NCBI GenBank assembly: GCA_932521035.1
Contig: OW051493.1
Coordinates: forward strand, 1,054,001 to 1,118,000
Origin: Oscheius dolichura
Lineage: Eukaryota > Nematoda > Chromadorea > Rhabditida > Rhabditidae
Direction: 5' to 3'
Length of the DNA stretch: 64,000 nt
The notes beneath the pieces were generated by a model. It was not told the DNA's origin and made no database searches. It saw only the letters and a list, made by a program, of their open reading frames with translations. Every line of letters begins with the position of its first letter. Within the stretch, counting starts at the first letter, position 1. Both the position numbers and the translations under genes were made by a program. Below, one piece after another: positions 25,238-36,082 of the stretch.

Positions 25238-27994
25238 ATGCCAAATAAGCTGTTCTTGTCCAAGGATGCCAGCCAAGCTGTTGGAAATACTCCTCTGGTT
25301 AAGCTGAATAAGATCACCAAGGACCTCGACGCTACAATAGGTAAGAGAAAGAAGGTTATAGTAAGTTCGACCCGCAGCTAAATTTGAGACCTTTGAATGT
25401 CGTCTTTTTTCTTGACAGACTATACTCACGAATCGGTAGCAGAAACACCTAGCCATTATTAGTTTGTTGGAAAAGGAGAAATCTCAACAAAAAGTGTATT
25501 TTGCGTTTACAAGGAGGGTACAAAAAGGGAATAATATTGGGAAATGGAGAGGAATCTACAAAAGGGGAACAATACCACAAATGACGGCGCACTTTTCTAA
25601 ACGCGTTTGTCTCTCGTTTTCGCTTATTTCATGGCCAAACATCACCAAACTTGGGTCACTAGTACAACTTTGTACGGCGCACCCGGCGCAAGCAAAAAAA
25701 ATTGACGTTAATCAGAAGGAAAAAGAGTTAGACGCACAAACGTCATTACGTAACTTAGCCTCTCACAGGGGCAACAATTGTCTGGATTTCTGATTATTTT
25801 CAGCTGTCAAATTGGAATACTGTAATCCAACTGCGTCTGTGAAAGATCGAGCTGCTTCTTGGATCATCGACGAAGCCGAGGTTTGTTTTTAGCGAACATT
25901 TTCAAAGTTTCGTCGTGAATAAAAAAAAATGGATGAAACTTTGCAATCTATTGGTCTGTTGTCATACAGGAATTTTCTAGAAAAGAGGTGACATCATCCC
26001 GGGAAAGTCAGTCCTCATCGAGGGAACTTCCGGCAATACGGGGATTGCTTTGGCCGCCCTGGCCAGGATCAAGGACTACAAATGTGTCATTGTTATGCCC
26101 TCGTCGATGAGTATTGAACGAAGAGCCGTGCTGAGAGCCTATGGAGCCCTGGCAAGTTGCTTCTTTTGCGAAATAGGGGCACCGCATTGTAATTTTTGGT
26201 TATGGCAGATCTTTCCTCAACATTTCTGAACATTTTTTCCGTTTTTATGTGTAAATTGGAACTTGAAAAAATTATATCACTCTCAAAGACAGTAAAAGTG
26301 GGATATTTGGAAAAAAAAAATGAAGAATATCAAGCGTTTCTCTCCCTAATTTTTCCTTCTACAATATGGGTGACATATCTCAGAGATTTCTGAATCTTTT
26401 TCGGAGTTTTAAAAACTGATCGGTAGAGTTTTTCATGCCGAATCACGTGCACCCACTTTTATTGTGTACGTTTTCAAAAAATCCAGCAAAATTCCTGCAA
26501 GATTCTGAAGAACCGAAAGCAAGGATCCCACCCTTTTATATACCATAGTTCATGAAAAATACTACAAATTTGAATTTGCCTAAAAGTTTTTGGCTAATAA
26601 ATGAATGGAAAGAAAAATATGGTAAGATAGACAAAATTTGTTGCAATGAATAAAAGCAAAAATTTGAATTTTATGCTTCAAACAGAACCTAAAAACGAAA
26701 GTTTTGTGCTGCCATTAGTTTTTTTCTCAAGTTGTTCAATTCCCATAATAAGAATCCCTTCTAAAAGTTTTTTTTTTGACTTTCAGCTGATCCTGACGGA
26801 TCCCGTCGAGGGAATGAAAGGAGTCGACGAGCGCGTCAACTACCTGGCTTCGATAATTCCCCACTCTTACAAAACAAATCAGGTATCCTTTTCTTTTTTT
26901 GTCCTTTTCCCCAATAACAATTCAGTTCGGCAATCCTTCCAATCCAAATGCCCATTATAATGGTACCGGTCCTGAAATTTGGGAACAAACCGAGGGAAAA
27001 GTTGATATCGTCGTCTTTGGAATTGGAACCGGCGGTACAGTTACGGGAGTCGGTCGATTTTTGAAGGAGAAGAAGCCGGATGTTGGAATCTATGGAGTGG
27101 AGCCCTTCGAGTCGTCAGTACTGAATGGGGAACCTAAAGGAATGCACAAAATTCAAGGTAAGACTGGACATCGGGCAGCAGGAATAGTAAAAAGCCTTTG
27201 TGTCCGTATCTCGGTCACTTCTTGGAAAAATTTTGACAGAGGAACGTTACGTAACACGTTCTGAAGCCAATCTCGGCCAACTCAACGTATGTGGGGCTAC
27301 AGATTGTTTTGTCGGGTCGATTGAAAAGTGACTGAGTTCATTAGAATCGTTTTTTCGTGCTCTCCAACCAGGTCTTTGAATTTTTGAAATCGACCAAGAA
27401 ATGACCGAGATACGGGCACAAACACCCGGCACTCCCGTCTACCCCCCGATAACGGGCGCACCCAAAATTTTGCAATCATTACCACCTGCAAATTGAACCC
27501 AGCAAATTACGCCTGTTTCGCCGAAAGCTTGATATATAAAGCGTAGAAAAATGTTATCAGTTACATTATCGAATTCCACTAAAGTAGTCAGACCAAAACA
27601 ATTTTCAAATTTTAGGAATTGGAGCTGGTGTAATTCCGGACATTCTGCAAATTGATCTGATGAGAGAAGTTCTTCGTATCAAATCCGACGATGCCGTCGA
27701 CATGGCTCGCCGTCTGGCACAGGAAGAAGGCATCATGGGTGGAATCTCCTCCGGCGCTAATGTTCTAGCCGCCGTTGAGGTGGGAATCCCTGTTTTCTCC
27801 ATATTCATACCGATTTTTAGCTAGCCAAGAGACCGGAAAATAAGGGAAAGTTCATCGTGACAACGGTCAACAGTTATGGGGAACGGTACCTGTCGTCTGT
27901 GCTCTACGACGCTGTGAGGACGGAAGTAGCCGATATCACCCACGAGAGTCAAGAAGAGTCGGAAAAGGCGGTCCGCCAATATATGGGATTATAA
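25238..27994 (+). CDS. cysl: Cysteine-synthase-like PLP enzyme (CYSL family)
   Basis: Seven exons in agreeing phase: 25238-25340, 25804-25880, 25981-26151, 26787-26882, 26926-27157, 27616-27779, 27821-27994 (338 residues, usual length for the family). It belongs to the fold-type II PLP enzymes (O-acetylserine sulfhydrylase / cystathionine beta-synthase core). [10 protein letters not shown] places the PLP-binding lysine at residue 48; GTSGNTG (75-81) is the substrate loop; [10 protein letters not shown] (181-190) is the PLP-phosphate loop; GGISSGAN follows near the C-terminus. There is no heme or CBS-pair domain, so it is not a full CBS. Nematode paralogues act in sulfide or cyanide handling or in signalling; which role this copy has is not decidable here. 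Intron 3 starts with GCAAGT, a GC-AG intron. Introns 1 and 5 carry mobile elements. An AATAAA at 28018-28023 follows the stop. It might be trans-spliced at gattgcag, 16 bases before ATG. Confidence 0.93.
25465..25790. mobile_element. Two nested or adjacent elements in cysl intron 1
   Basis: 25465-25583 (tttgttggaaaaggagaaat then ctcaacaaaaagtgtatttt, gggaacaataccacaaatg) is one arm of the foldback at 45237-45610. It is followed directly by 25588-25775 (gcgcacttttctaaacgcgt ... gacgtttgtgc-type interior ... cctctcacaggg), the inverted counterpart of which is 44750-44935. Both elements therefore also occur together in one other locus, inside an intron of the gene at 42612-46688. Confidence 0.7.
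27185..27470 (-). mobile_element. ~220-bp abundant element, copy 5 (cysl intron 5)
   Basis: An inverted full copy occupies about 27240-27470 (ggaacgttacgtaacacgtt to ggcactcccgtctaccccc). A short direct fragment (cctttgtgtccgtatctcgg, tcacttcttgg) precedes it, making a small foldback as at 7883-8245. Confidence 0.8.
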
Positions 27995-28189
27995 ATACGT
28001 GCTATGATATGTTTATGAATAAATGAACACAAAAAATAGTCTGTTTCCTTCTTTTCTCTGTTTTCGTTTCCCTGAAGTCTCTGTTTCTTTCCACACCGCG
28101 GACGGTCGGTTCCCATTTCTCTGCCCCCCAACGCAGTCAGCGACGCTAGCTGCCGGATGTACAGAAGCCCGAGTCTCAAGCCGGACTGG

Positions 28190-28690
28190 AGGGCTCGGTA
28201 TACTGATGCACGCGTGCATCAAGACACCGACGCGTGCATCTGAAGGAGCTAGAAAGCGAAAGAAGCGAACAGACGGTGCGCGCCATTGATGCGTTCGCTT
28301 CTGGACTCGATAGTGCGTCAGAATCGCGAGAACCCCCCTCTGCGCCCCCCTTTGCCTTAAAGAGGAGAAGAAGTTGTGCTAGATTAAGCTTTAAAAACGT
28401 CACATGTAGACCAAAAATCTGGCAAGCGAAGCTTACGCAGTGATTGTGCAGGTCCGGAACAAATCTACGCAATCACTGCGTAAGCCTCGCTTGCCAGATT
28501 TTTGGTTTAAACGCTATTAGTTATTTGTACCTATCGATATAAATTTTTCTCCTCTTCAAGACTAAGGGGGACGCAGAGGGGTGTTCCCGCGATTATCGAG
28601 CCCAGAAGCGAAAGCTTCAATGGCGCGTCCATCTTTTCGCTTCTTTCGCTTTCTAGCTCCTTCAGATCGCAGAAAAGTGCCCTTGCGTCC
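28190..28690. mobile_element. ~500-bp foldback element with inner hairpin
   Basis: Outer arms pair ctgaaggagctagaaagcga with tcgctttctagctccttcag (28238-28257 versus about 28648-28667), extending through gaagcgaacaga and the cgcgagaaccccc / gggtgttcccgcg and aagaggag / ctcctctt pairs. A second hairpin at the centre pairs gcttacgcagtgattg with caatcactgcgtaagc. There is no ORF I would accept. Confidence 0.75.
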
Positions 28691-28869
28691 CATTCACATT
28701 CTAGAGGACAAAAAGACGAATCGAATGACATCAGAAACGTATCTTGAGATTCTCTAGCTGTCGATCATTTAGACCCAAAAACCTTGGGGGTGTCGCAAAA
28801 ATGGGCGACCTCGGGTAGTTCTTCCTCAATTCAACTGCTCTTTAAAGAAGAACCAGGTAGCCTTCGGCT

Positions 28870-29010
28870 GTCGTAAAACAGTAAAACCAAAAAGCAAACA
28901 TGTTTGACCGTGACGGGGATCGAACTCACGACCTCTTATCCCGCGCGGCGCTATGAAATCTCGACATGTCAATGCACACACAGACAGACACGGTAGCGCT
29001 TTAAATAAGG
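28870..29010 (-). mobile_element. tRNA-derived SINE-like element, full-length copy
   Basis: On the minus strand: gcgctaccgtgtctgtctgt, gacatgtcgagatttc, a B-box (gagttcgatccccgt) and then tttgctttttggttttactg. The order and tail match the plus-strand copy at 31430-31590. The acceptor arms do not pair, so it is not a functional tRNA. Confidence 0.7.
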
Positions 29011-29340
29011 GTATTTCCCGGGAATAACCGCCGTCTGTAATAGAAAACAGTGGCTGGAATGAAACAGGAATGTGTCTTCGGGAATGATCGACACAAATCA
29101 GGGCGGCCCTTCGATGAACTGGGGCTTCCTCTTGTCAAGTAAACAAAACAATAGCCAAACTGAGAAGCACTAAAAGACGAAAATAAAACCCGTGAATATG
29201 TTTATTTATTCAAATTGTTTAAATTTTAATTTCCATTTCCTCCATTTTATTAAGCTTTTAAATATCGTCTCCATTTCCTCCATATCGCCCATATCTTATC
29301 CCTTTCCTTCCATTAAATCTGCTCTATCTCCTCCATTTCC

Positions 29341-32300
29341 TCATTCTTCAAACTCTTCTGTCCCATCCGACTTTTTCGCCTTCTTCTTTTTCATCTTCTT
29401 TGACTCTTCCTCTTTCGACGTCTTCTCCTTCTTATCCGCCTTCTCCTCGTCCTTCGTCGGCGTCTTTGTCTTTTGTGGATTGGCTTCCACAGGTGGTGCC
29501 GGAGCCACCGTCATCAGTGATTGCCCGAATAGCGGCTTCGTATATTTCGACGTCTCCGCGGCCTCTTTCATCAGACAGTCTTCCTTCTCGTCATACTTCA
29601 CCCACGGGCCGTACTTCAGCTTCTCCGCTGGCGGCGGTAAGATCCAAGGAGTTGGATCCGGGTTTCTATTATAATAAATCGGGTTCATATACGTCGGATC
29701 TTGGCTGAATATTTCTTCACCGTCAACCTTCTCAGCAGCTTGTCTGTTGTATATGTCCCAATACATAATTTGTCCCTCCCTAGTTATCGCATTAATTTTC
29801 TGCTTTCTATGTACCGTTGCATCGGCCAGCAGCATTTGCTTGACCGCTGAAATAAAAACAATTTCGAAGGTTGCCAAGGATGGCTGGGAAACGGCGATTG
29901 CCACTCCTCACCCGCCAAATGCGCGCCACGTTCGATTAATTTGACCTTGTTCATTGTTTTTTGCTTCCATCTTGTTCAGAATTTTCTGGCGAAAAAGCTG
30001 GTATATTCCATGAGAGTAAGAAATCGTTGAGATATAGCCCAAAATAGCGTTTTTGCTGATATCTCAAGGATTTCTTATTCTCATGGAACATGACCTATAT
30101 CATCTTGTTCACCATAAAATTCTGAACTAGATAGAGGCAAAAAAGAGAACTGATAAGGAGTGGCAGTGGCAGGGGCCCCGAGAAACAGCTCCGGCGGAGA
30201 CTTACCAAGTTTAATTTTCTTGAAAAGGGCATTTTCAGCCGGTAGATCTTCTCTTCCCCATTCGAGTACACATGTAAGAAATAGAGTAAAGGCAGTAATC
30301 TCATCGAAATTCGTCTGATTCTTGCCGGCAAACAAATTGTGATACGTCGGATACATCGTAGCAATTGGAAAGAGTTCAACCAGTTCCGGCGTCTTGTTTA
30401 GGTCAATTCGATAATTGAGCAGGTCGATTGTCGAATAGACATAGAAGCTCATCACGAGATAGTCCGGTACGCTCGTATGGACGACGATATCGTGTTGCCA
30501 GGCATAGAAGAGTAAAGAGAACCATGGCAGCTCTATCAAATCCAGCAGCTTGCCTACCAACATGTCCGGTGCTTCCATTTCCGTCAGCTCAACTTCCATA
30601 GCGTACGTTTTCTTATCCTTGGTGTATTCCATAAGATAAATCGCCGATTTTAATTTGGCAAATTTCTCGGAAACCTTCCAGTCCGTTAGAATCGTTAGCT
30701 GAAAAAGAACAAGTAGATTTTAAATCTCAACGTTATTCGGGCAACTTCTACCGTAACCAATAGACTCACTTTAAGGCATTCAACCGTTTTCATTGCCTCC
30801 TCGAAGCTACTTCCAATATGTATCAACTTGACCCGCTGCCGAGGCTCTTCCACCACGTCACACTGAACCGTCGAGCCATCGCCGGAGCCCGATTTCACAT
30901 CCGTCAAGTTCGAACTTTTCTTCGAGGCCTTGCTCGTCTTCGACGCTTTCGTCTTCTTCTTTGTAGCCTTTTTATTCTTCTTCGAGGCGTTCTTCGGCTT
31001 CTTTCCTTTCTTTCCCTTCTTCTCTTTAGACCCCTTGCCCGATTTCGCCCTCTTCGTTTTCTTGCCTCCCTGCTTCTTTTCATCCTTCTTCTTATTATTC
31101 TTTCCGCCCTTGATCTCCGGCGCAAACAAATTGTCCAGAAATTCCGGTATATTGTGCCGATAGTCCTTGTAAGCCAGGTAGACTTTTCTGTTCAAACGGA
31201 TTCTATCAGTATCCATTTTATTTCCTGAAAGATTTTCATTTCTACTGATTTCTACGCGGAAAAAAAAACAAATTAAACACACTTACTTCGATATTTTTGA
31301 AAAGTGTCCAGATCTCCCTGATCAAGTTGGCCAGCAGCAACCTGAGCTTCGGTATCTGCAATTGGATTTCGATTAACAAGGGCCTGCGTTAACTTTAGGC
31401 TGCCTTTTTGACCCAAGACCTATCCCTACTTTTAAAGCGCTATGGTGTCTGTCTGTGTGCCTGTGCGTTGACATGTCAAGATTTCGTGGCGCAACGCGAA
31501 GTTGGCGGGCGCGAAGAGTGAGAGGTCACGGGTTCGATCCCCGTCGTGGCCAAACCTTTTTGCTTTTTTGTTTTACTGTTTCGACGACAGTCGTAGACTG
31601 CCGCAGGCCATCTGGTACTATTGGAAAGCGCGGAAAAAGTTATCATAGGGTCCACTTTTCGAGAAATCTGGCAGAAATTGTCAAAAATCGACAAAAACGA
31701 CAGTAGTAACAATGTGAAATGGTGGCCGAGTGGATAGTGCACTCGGCTATGAATATTTTGCGTTTTTTTCATCTGGAGTCCGACGTTTTGCCAATATTTT
31801 TTAGGTAATACCAGTAAGATTACAAGAAAAGCAAATATCTGATCAACTCACGGCTTCCTCTGAGCATTATCCGAAATTGGATTACTCCACGCCGCTGCTT
31901 GACGATGTGATCCGCGAGATAGTGTAGATATGCCAGATTATTCGTTTTAGGATACAATCGTGGAATTGCTTCGATAACTTCAAATTTGGGCTCCTTCTCT
32001 GCAACTGTTATCGAGTCTTCTCCATTCTCCGTGGGGGTATCAGCCTTGGCTTCTTTTTTATCTTTTCTCTTCCTGAAGACGAACCACCAAACGGCAAAGC
32101 CACCGCCACCAGCTGCCAGAAGGAGAACGACTCCTATTATGATAACTAGGACCAGATTCTCCTGGAGCCAGCCTGGAATGACGTCATTTTCCCGATAAAA
32201 TGGGTCTCCTACCGACGGAACTGTCATCTGTCAGGTCATAGAGACAGGTCGACGAGGCCGACCGGCTACAGGTGCCCTGCATGGCGGCCGGGAGGAACTG

Positions 32301-34776
32301 GCTCAAATCCGTCAGCAGGCGATTCTTTTCAATTCTGACCAGCGGTTTGCCATTATCCTTCGAGGAGATCGTCGCTATTTTCGGCATTTTAAACATGGCC
32401 AGCGTGGGATTATTGGCAACGACGAGGGCCGGGGCTGAACGTAGTCAATTCTAGAGGGTTACGGTAGGTTACAGTACCTGTTGAACTGGTAATCGTCGTC
32501 AGGGCGGGAAATTCGAGACTGGGCAGGGTGGTACCGTTGATGGTCAGCTTCCCGTTGACCGTTTCCAGCTTCTGGATGTCAGCCGCGGTAATACTGTTCC
32601 CGATCACCAGGTCCCCGTCAAATATTACACAATTCTTCTGCGTCAGCGAGGTACAGATCTTTCCTGAAATCCATTAGTTTTCATTCTGAAGTCGCATCAA
32701 ATGGAGCTCTGTAGGCTCCCCTAATTGGCTTTCAAGGTTAAAACGGTCCCAGGCACCTTCTATAGCCCAACAGCTCATCTACAGCTCGGCTACAGAGCTC
32801 CATCCCGCTGTGGTCAAATAAGAAACGAGCAACCAACCGCATTTAGCATTTTTGCCATCTTGATCGTTGGTGACCTTTGGATTATTCTCCAGGAACGCTG
32901 GCGTACACAGCTTCGGGTTATTTTTGAGTGTGTGTCCTCCGGTACAGTCGTTGATGGTCACGTCCAGGAATTCGATATTCGATAGATCCGTGTCCTCGAC
33001 AGTGACACAGCCTCTAATTTCCTTGAGCTGGCTGAATTTGCTGGCATCCACGTCGTTCTTCAGGCCCTTCATGATAAGATCGCCGATGATGATCGTGCAG
33101 AGACGAAGATCCTCAATGTCGGTGACGCCAGCCGTGCCTGTCCTGCACTCGACCGTCGACTTGGCTGGAGAAAGGGCCTTGGAAAGTGTCTTGATCTCCG
33201 CCAAGAGCAGCTTCACATTTCCCGTAATAGTCAGCTCGGCGATCGTGTCCAATTGCGGCAATTCCAGTGTGGTCAGTTCGGTGTTGTCCACAATTTCGAG
33301 GTCTAAAAACACGTATACAATAAAAAGATGGCGGTAACATACGGCCCATGGACTTGACAGAAGGCAGCGAGATGGTAGTCACCGCACTGTTCTTGATGCT
33401 GGTTGTTCCCGTGGCCGATTTCAGTAGATTCCCATTGCCTGCCAAAGGTCCAGGAGCGAACCATTGCTCGATGGACAGAGGGGCTCCGGTTCCATCTAAC
33501 GCACTGCATCGGTAGTAGGGGTGGTCTACTTCCGCCTGGAGGGAACAGGTTTTCGCTGAAAAGAGCAGAGTTAGATATTGACAAGATATAAGGGGCACTA
33601 TCTCTGAAAGACTAAAAAACTCACTGCAACTGTCGTCCAGTTCAATCGTCACAGGATCTTTGAAGTATTCCTTCACCTTTCCCATTATATCTCCACAGAG
33701 GCCCTTGTTGTTTTTGATCTCCGACGGGTCCTTATTACCACACGTTGCCTTGCCGGTATTAGGTTTCGCGTCAATCTTCGTCACGCCGGTCATGTCCACT
33801 CCGGTAAGGCTCAGACAACCATCTACGAACGTTATCCCGCCACTTAGAGTTCCTTTGACCAGCTTCAAATCTCCTTTAAATTTCTTGCAATTTTCCAGGA
33901 TTCCATCCACTGGGGTAATGAACACCGTCTTGTCTGTGGGATTTTGAAATGTGCACACTGAATAAAAGTACATTCTAGAATGTTTGCATTAAAAAAGTGA
34001 AGCGCACTGGCGGAATTCCAGTTCGACCACCCACACTAGACCCATTAAACGTACCATGCGGCCAACATGTAAAAAAGAGTAACAAACCGTGTAGTTCCAT
34101 CTCAATATATGAATTTTTCTGATCCAACAACGCTGCCTTCTTTATCAATTCCATCGCCGCGGTTGATGTAGAATCCCATACCAACAAAGGGTTGTTGTAG
34201 AAAAGTACTCTAACGTTCGCTGATGGAGTAAATTTTTTAAAGTTCCATTCAATCGTTGCCAGATTTGGATTATTGGTTATTTCAATAACAACTTCATCTA
34301 AATTAGAGGTTATATTGATTTGGAACTTGGGATACCTGCTGGCGCAAAGGTTAATGGCCAGCTGTTGACTTTTCCAAAACTTATTTTATCAGCTTTCTGA
34401 TTCTCAACCATCTTCACTGCAGCTCCCAATGTTGCCTGTAACAAGGACAATTAATTCACCAAAAAGTTTCTGTTTACATCTTGTTTGGCATTGCCGAAGA
34501 AGGTGGTAATTTCATCTCCTGTTGCATCAGAGAAGTCCAGACGAACAAAGGAGCTATAGTGACCAAAATATGGTGAGGTTTCATCATGGATTTGACAGTC
34601 TTTGAAGTTATTGAAAGACGAGCCATCTGTTATTTCATGGCCTGAAATGTGCGGTTGCTTCCACCAAACAAAACAAACTGACATTTTAGCGTTGCGTGTA
34701 CTTGACTGTTCCCGGCCAGGCTGAGCAGCACGGGTAGCAGCCAGAGAAAGTTGCCGGCTACTCGTGGCGGCAGCAT
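29341..34776 (-). CDS. irld: IRLD-type receptor with long non-kinase cytoplasmic domain (frame broken once)
   Basis: Thirteen exons: 34776-34683, 34641-34478, 34435-34336, 34297-34088, 33957-33625, 33555-33343, 33302-32838, 32663-32478, 32434-31852, 31355-31287, 31224-30770, 30698-30206, 29846-29341. All junction phases agree. Numbering across the shift gives about 1287 residues. A signal peptide (LWLLPVLLSLAGNSQVHA) precedes several receptor L-domain-like blocks with repeated 'NNPxL' turns and Cys-bounded 'LCGDI..CxxL' segments. One transmembrane helix (NLVLVIIIGVVLLLAA, near 680-705) is followed by FRKRKDKK. About 580 cytoplasmic residues come next: a lysine/alanine/serine-rich linker, an aromatic-rich block (LIELPWFSLLFYAWQHD; TMYPTYHNLFAG) I do not recognise, and a charged C-terminus. 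No kinase motifs are seen. In exon 9 a 7-bp duplication at 32221-32234 shifts the frame, so the gene may be broken, polymorphic or misassembled here. It probably binds a ligand or pairs with a receptor, by family analogy only. Confidence 0.82.
29914..30146. repeat. Foldback element in receptor intron 12
   Basis: Diverged relative of 23308-23642: 'cgattaatttgaccttgttc', 'ttgttcagaattttctggcg', 'aagctggtatattccatgag' and the inverted 'ctcatggaacatgacctata', 'caccataaaattctgaact'. It lies wholly within the intron 30205-29847. Confidence 0.7.
31430..31590 (+). mobile_element. tRNA-derived SINE-like element in receptor intron 9
   Basis: The order is agcgctatggtgtctgtctg, gacatgtcaagatttcgtgg, tggcgcaacgcg (A-box-like), a B-box cgggttcgatccccg, ccaaacctttttgcttttttg and ttttactgtttcgacgacag. 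It is the same structure as 28870-29010 in the opposite direction. A second tRNA-like 5' half (tggtggccgagtggatagtg, then cactcggctatg) lies at 31720-31755. Confidence 0.7.
32701..32803. repeat. ~100-bp element with 14-bp perfect inverted ends
   Basis: atggagctctgtag at the left and ctacagagctccat at the right are exact reverse complements. The element lies in the 174-nt intron 7 of the receptor at 29341-34776 and may have created or enlarged it. A second copy was not seen in this window. Confidence 0.55.
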
Positions 34777-35068
34777 TGTTGGTGCGGGTGAGCGTACGCG
34801 TATTACTGTAGACGCCAGCAGAAGTAGCAGCAAAGTTGTACAGTAGAAAGAAGAGGAGAGCACAGGAAGACTGCTGGAGAGAGAATGAATGGCCAGCCGG
34901 CTACTGGATTAAACGAGGGGACACGCAAAAGACCCGACAAAAACTTGTCAACTCGATCGTTTTTTGTTTTTTTTTTTCAATTTCCCGTTTTTTTCGCTTT
35001 GACAACTTTTCTGGTCTAATTCGGGTAATCCCCCTTTTCTCCCTATAAGAGGTCGCTCCTGAAAAATA

Positions 35069-36082
35069 TGGTGATTCCTTTCCTGCGTCGCTGGAGATTG
35101 CTCCAAATAGAAATTCGAACCTCTCTTGTTCTACTCGTCTTCTGTCTTGCTTTCGTGTGTCGTCTCTCTACAAAAGTACATCAGAAACCCCCGGACCTCC
35201 TGTTGGACCAAAAGACATATTTCGATGGACCGAAATAAAATTCGTTGCGGAGGGAAGCAAATTGAGTGCAGATTCGTGTGGGGCATACCACGAGAGACAT
35301 TCTTTAGAACCTTTCCAAAAGAACCAAAGGGTGAGCAGCAGAGGATTTTGCCATCCAGAGGAAGCAAATTGCAGAATAGGGGTCCAATGGAAAAACCAAG
35401 GGTTCAATTACTTGGTCGGTGCGGTCTACCCAAAATTTCTCCTCCCAAAATGGATGTTCCCAGGTATGTTAGATAAGATTTGAAAGCTCTCGAACGCAAA
35501 CTGGCGAATTCGATGGGCAATACGCGTAATTTAGGGCGAGCCCGTTTTTTTGGGCGTAGACGGGAGTGTCGGGTGTTTGTTGTGTCCGTATCTCGGTCAG
35601 TCCTTGGTCGATTTCAAAAAGTCAAAGTAGTAGTTGAAGAGCACGAAAAAGACGATTCTAATGGCCCGAGTCATATCTCAACGGCCCCGACAAAACAATC
35701 TGTAGTCCCGCGAACTTTGATTCGTAACAATCTATTTTTCCTCGGGACGAACCCGTCGGAAAGGTAGTCGTTCTCTGAGTGAACCCCTCTCTCTTTGATC
35801 TCTCTTAACAGTCTCTTTCAGCTTTCATTTGTTGTCCAAGGAAGTCCTTTAGATGAGCTAATCATCACACACCTGAAGAACGGGTTTTATACAGAATTGG
35901 CCGTATTGGACCACGATTCTCACTTGTTCTCCAACAAAGTGCCCTGGCAACGTCGTTGCCACATTTTTCCCAAATATGGGAAGAACATCAATTCAAATAA
36001 GAAAGCGTCCAAGATGATATTTATTGCCATTTTCTTTGTGTTGCTGACTGAATCACTGGGTCTCGTAGACTATTTTATTTAG
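35069..36082 (+). pseudogene. Probable broken small membrane-protein gene
   Basis: ATG at 35069 opens 55 codons with a basic start and a hydrophobic segment (TSLVLLVFCLAFVCRL), typical of a signal anchor, then hits TAA at about 35234. An overlapping frame continues with protein-like sequence (CGAYHERHSL, GFCHPEEANCRIGVQW, GFNYLVGAVYPKFLLP) to a donor at 35464. A later stretch from 35821 reads LSFVVQGSPLDELIITHL onward and ends in a hydrophobic tail at TAG 36082. The frames cannot be joined with plausible introns, so at least one shift separates them. The intron between carries a ~220-bp element. The stop overlaps the stop of the receptor gene on the other strand by 8 bp. I do not recognise the family. 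Confidence 0.4.
35525..35720 (+). mobile_element. ~220-bp abundant element, copy 6
   Basis: gggcgtagacgggagtgtcg is followed by a duplicated 'tgt' before gtccgtatctcggtcagtcc, then the gaagagcacgaaaaagacga block and ccgacaaaacaatctgtagt. The right end is shortened. It lies inside the broken gene at 35069-36082. Confidence 0.75.

Larger units (their letters stand above)
27995..29195. other. Convergent intergenic region
   Basis: The cysl 3' end (AATAAA at 28018) faces the 3' end of the receptor gene on the other strand (aataaataaac signal at about 29196-29210). The gap contains a large foldback (28190-28690) and a SINE-like element (28870-29010). No gene is seen. Confidence 0.5.

Noticed and set aside
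29192..29944. Overlapping plus-strand ORFs of 65-160 codons
   Set aside because: They are antisense shadows of the last exon of the receptor gene; their Phe/Ser-rich composition comes from the Lys/Glu-rich sense strand.
30818..31228. 136-codon plus-strand ORF and 73-codon Arg-rich minus-strand ORF
   Set aside because: Both lie over the Lys-rich linker exon (31224-30770), whose low-complexity codons leave other frames open.
31500..31560. Functional tRNA gene on plus
   Set aside because: B box only; no pairing acceptor stem, and the same unit recurs with the same non-tRNA flanks.
32220..32345. An intron that would bridge the receptor frameshift (gtcaga...gacag, about 110 nt)
   Set aside because: It would remove the Cys-bounded segment (TCSRSASSTC) that the paralogous receptor keeps, and its borders are poor; a 7-base duplication explains the shift better.
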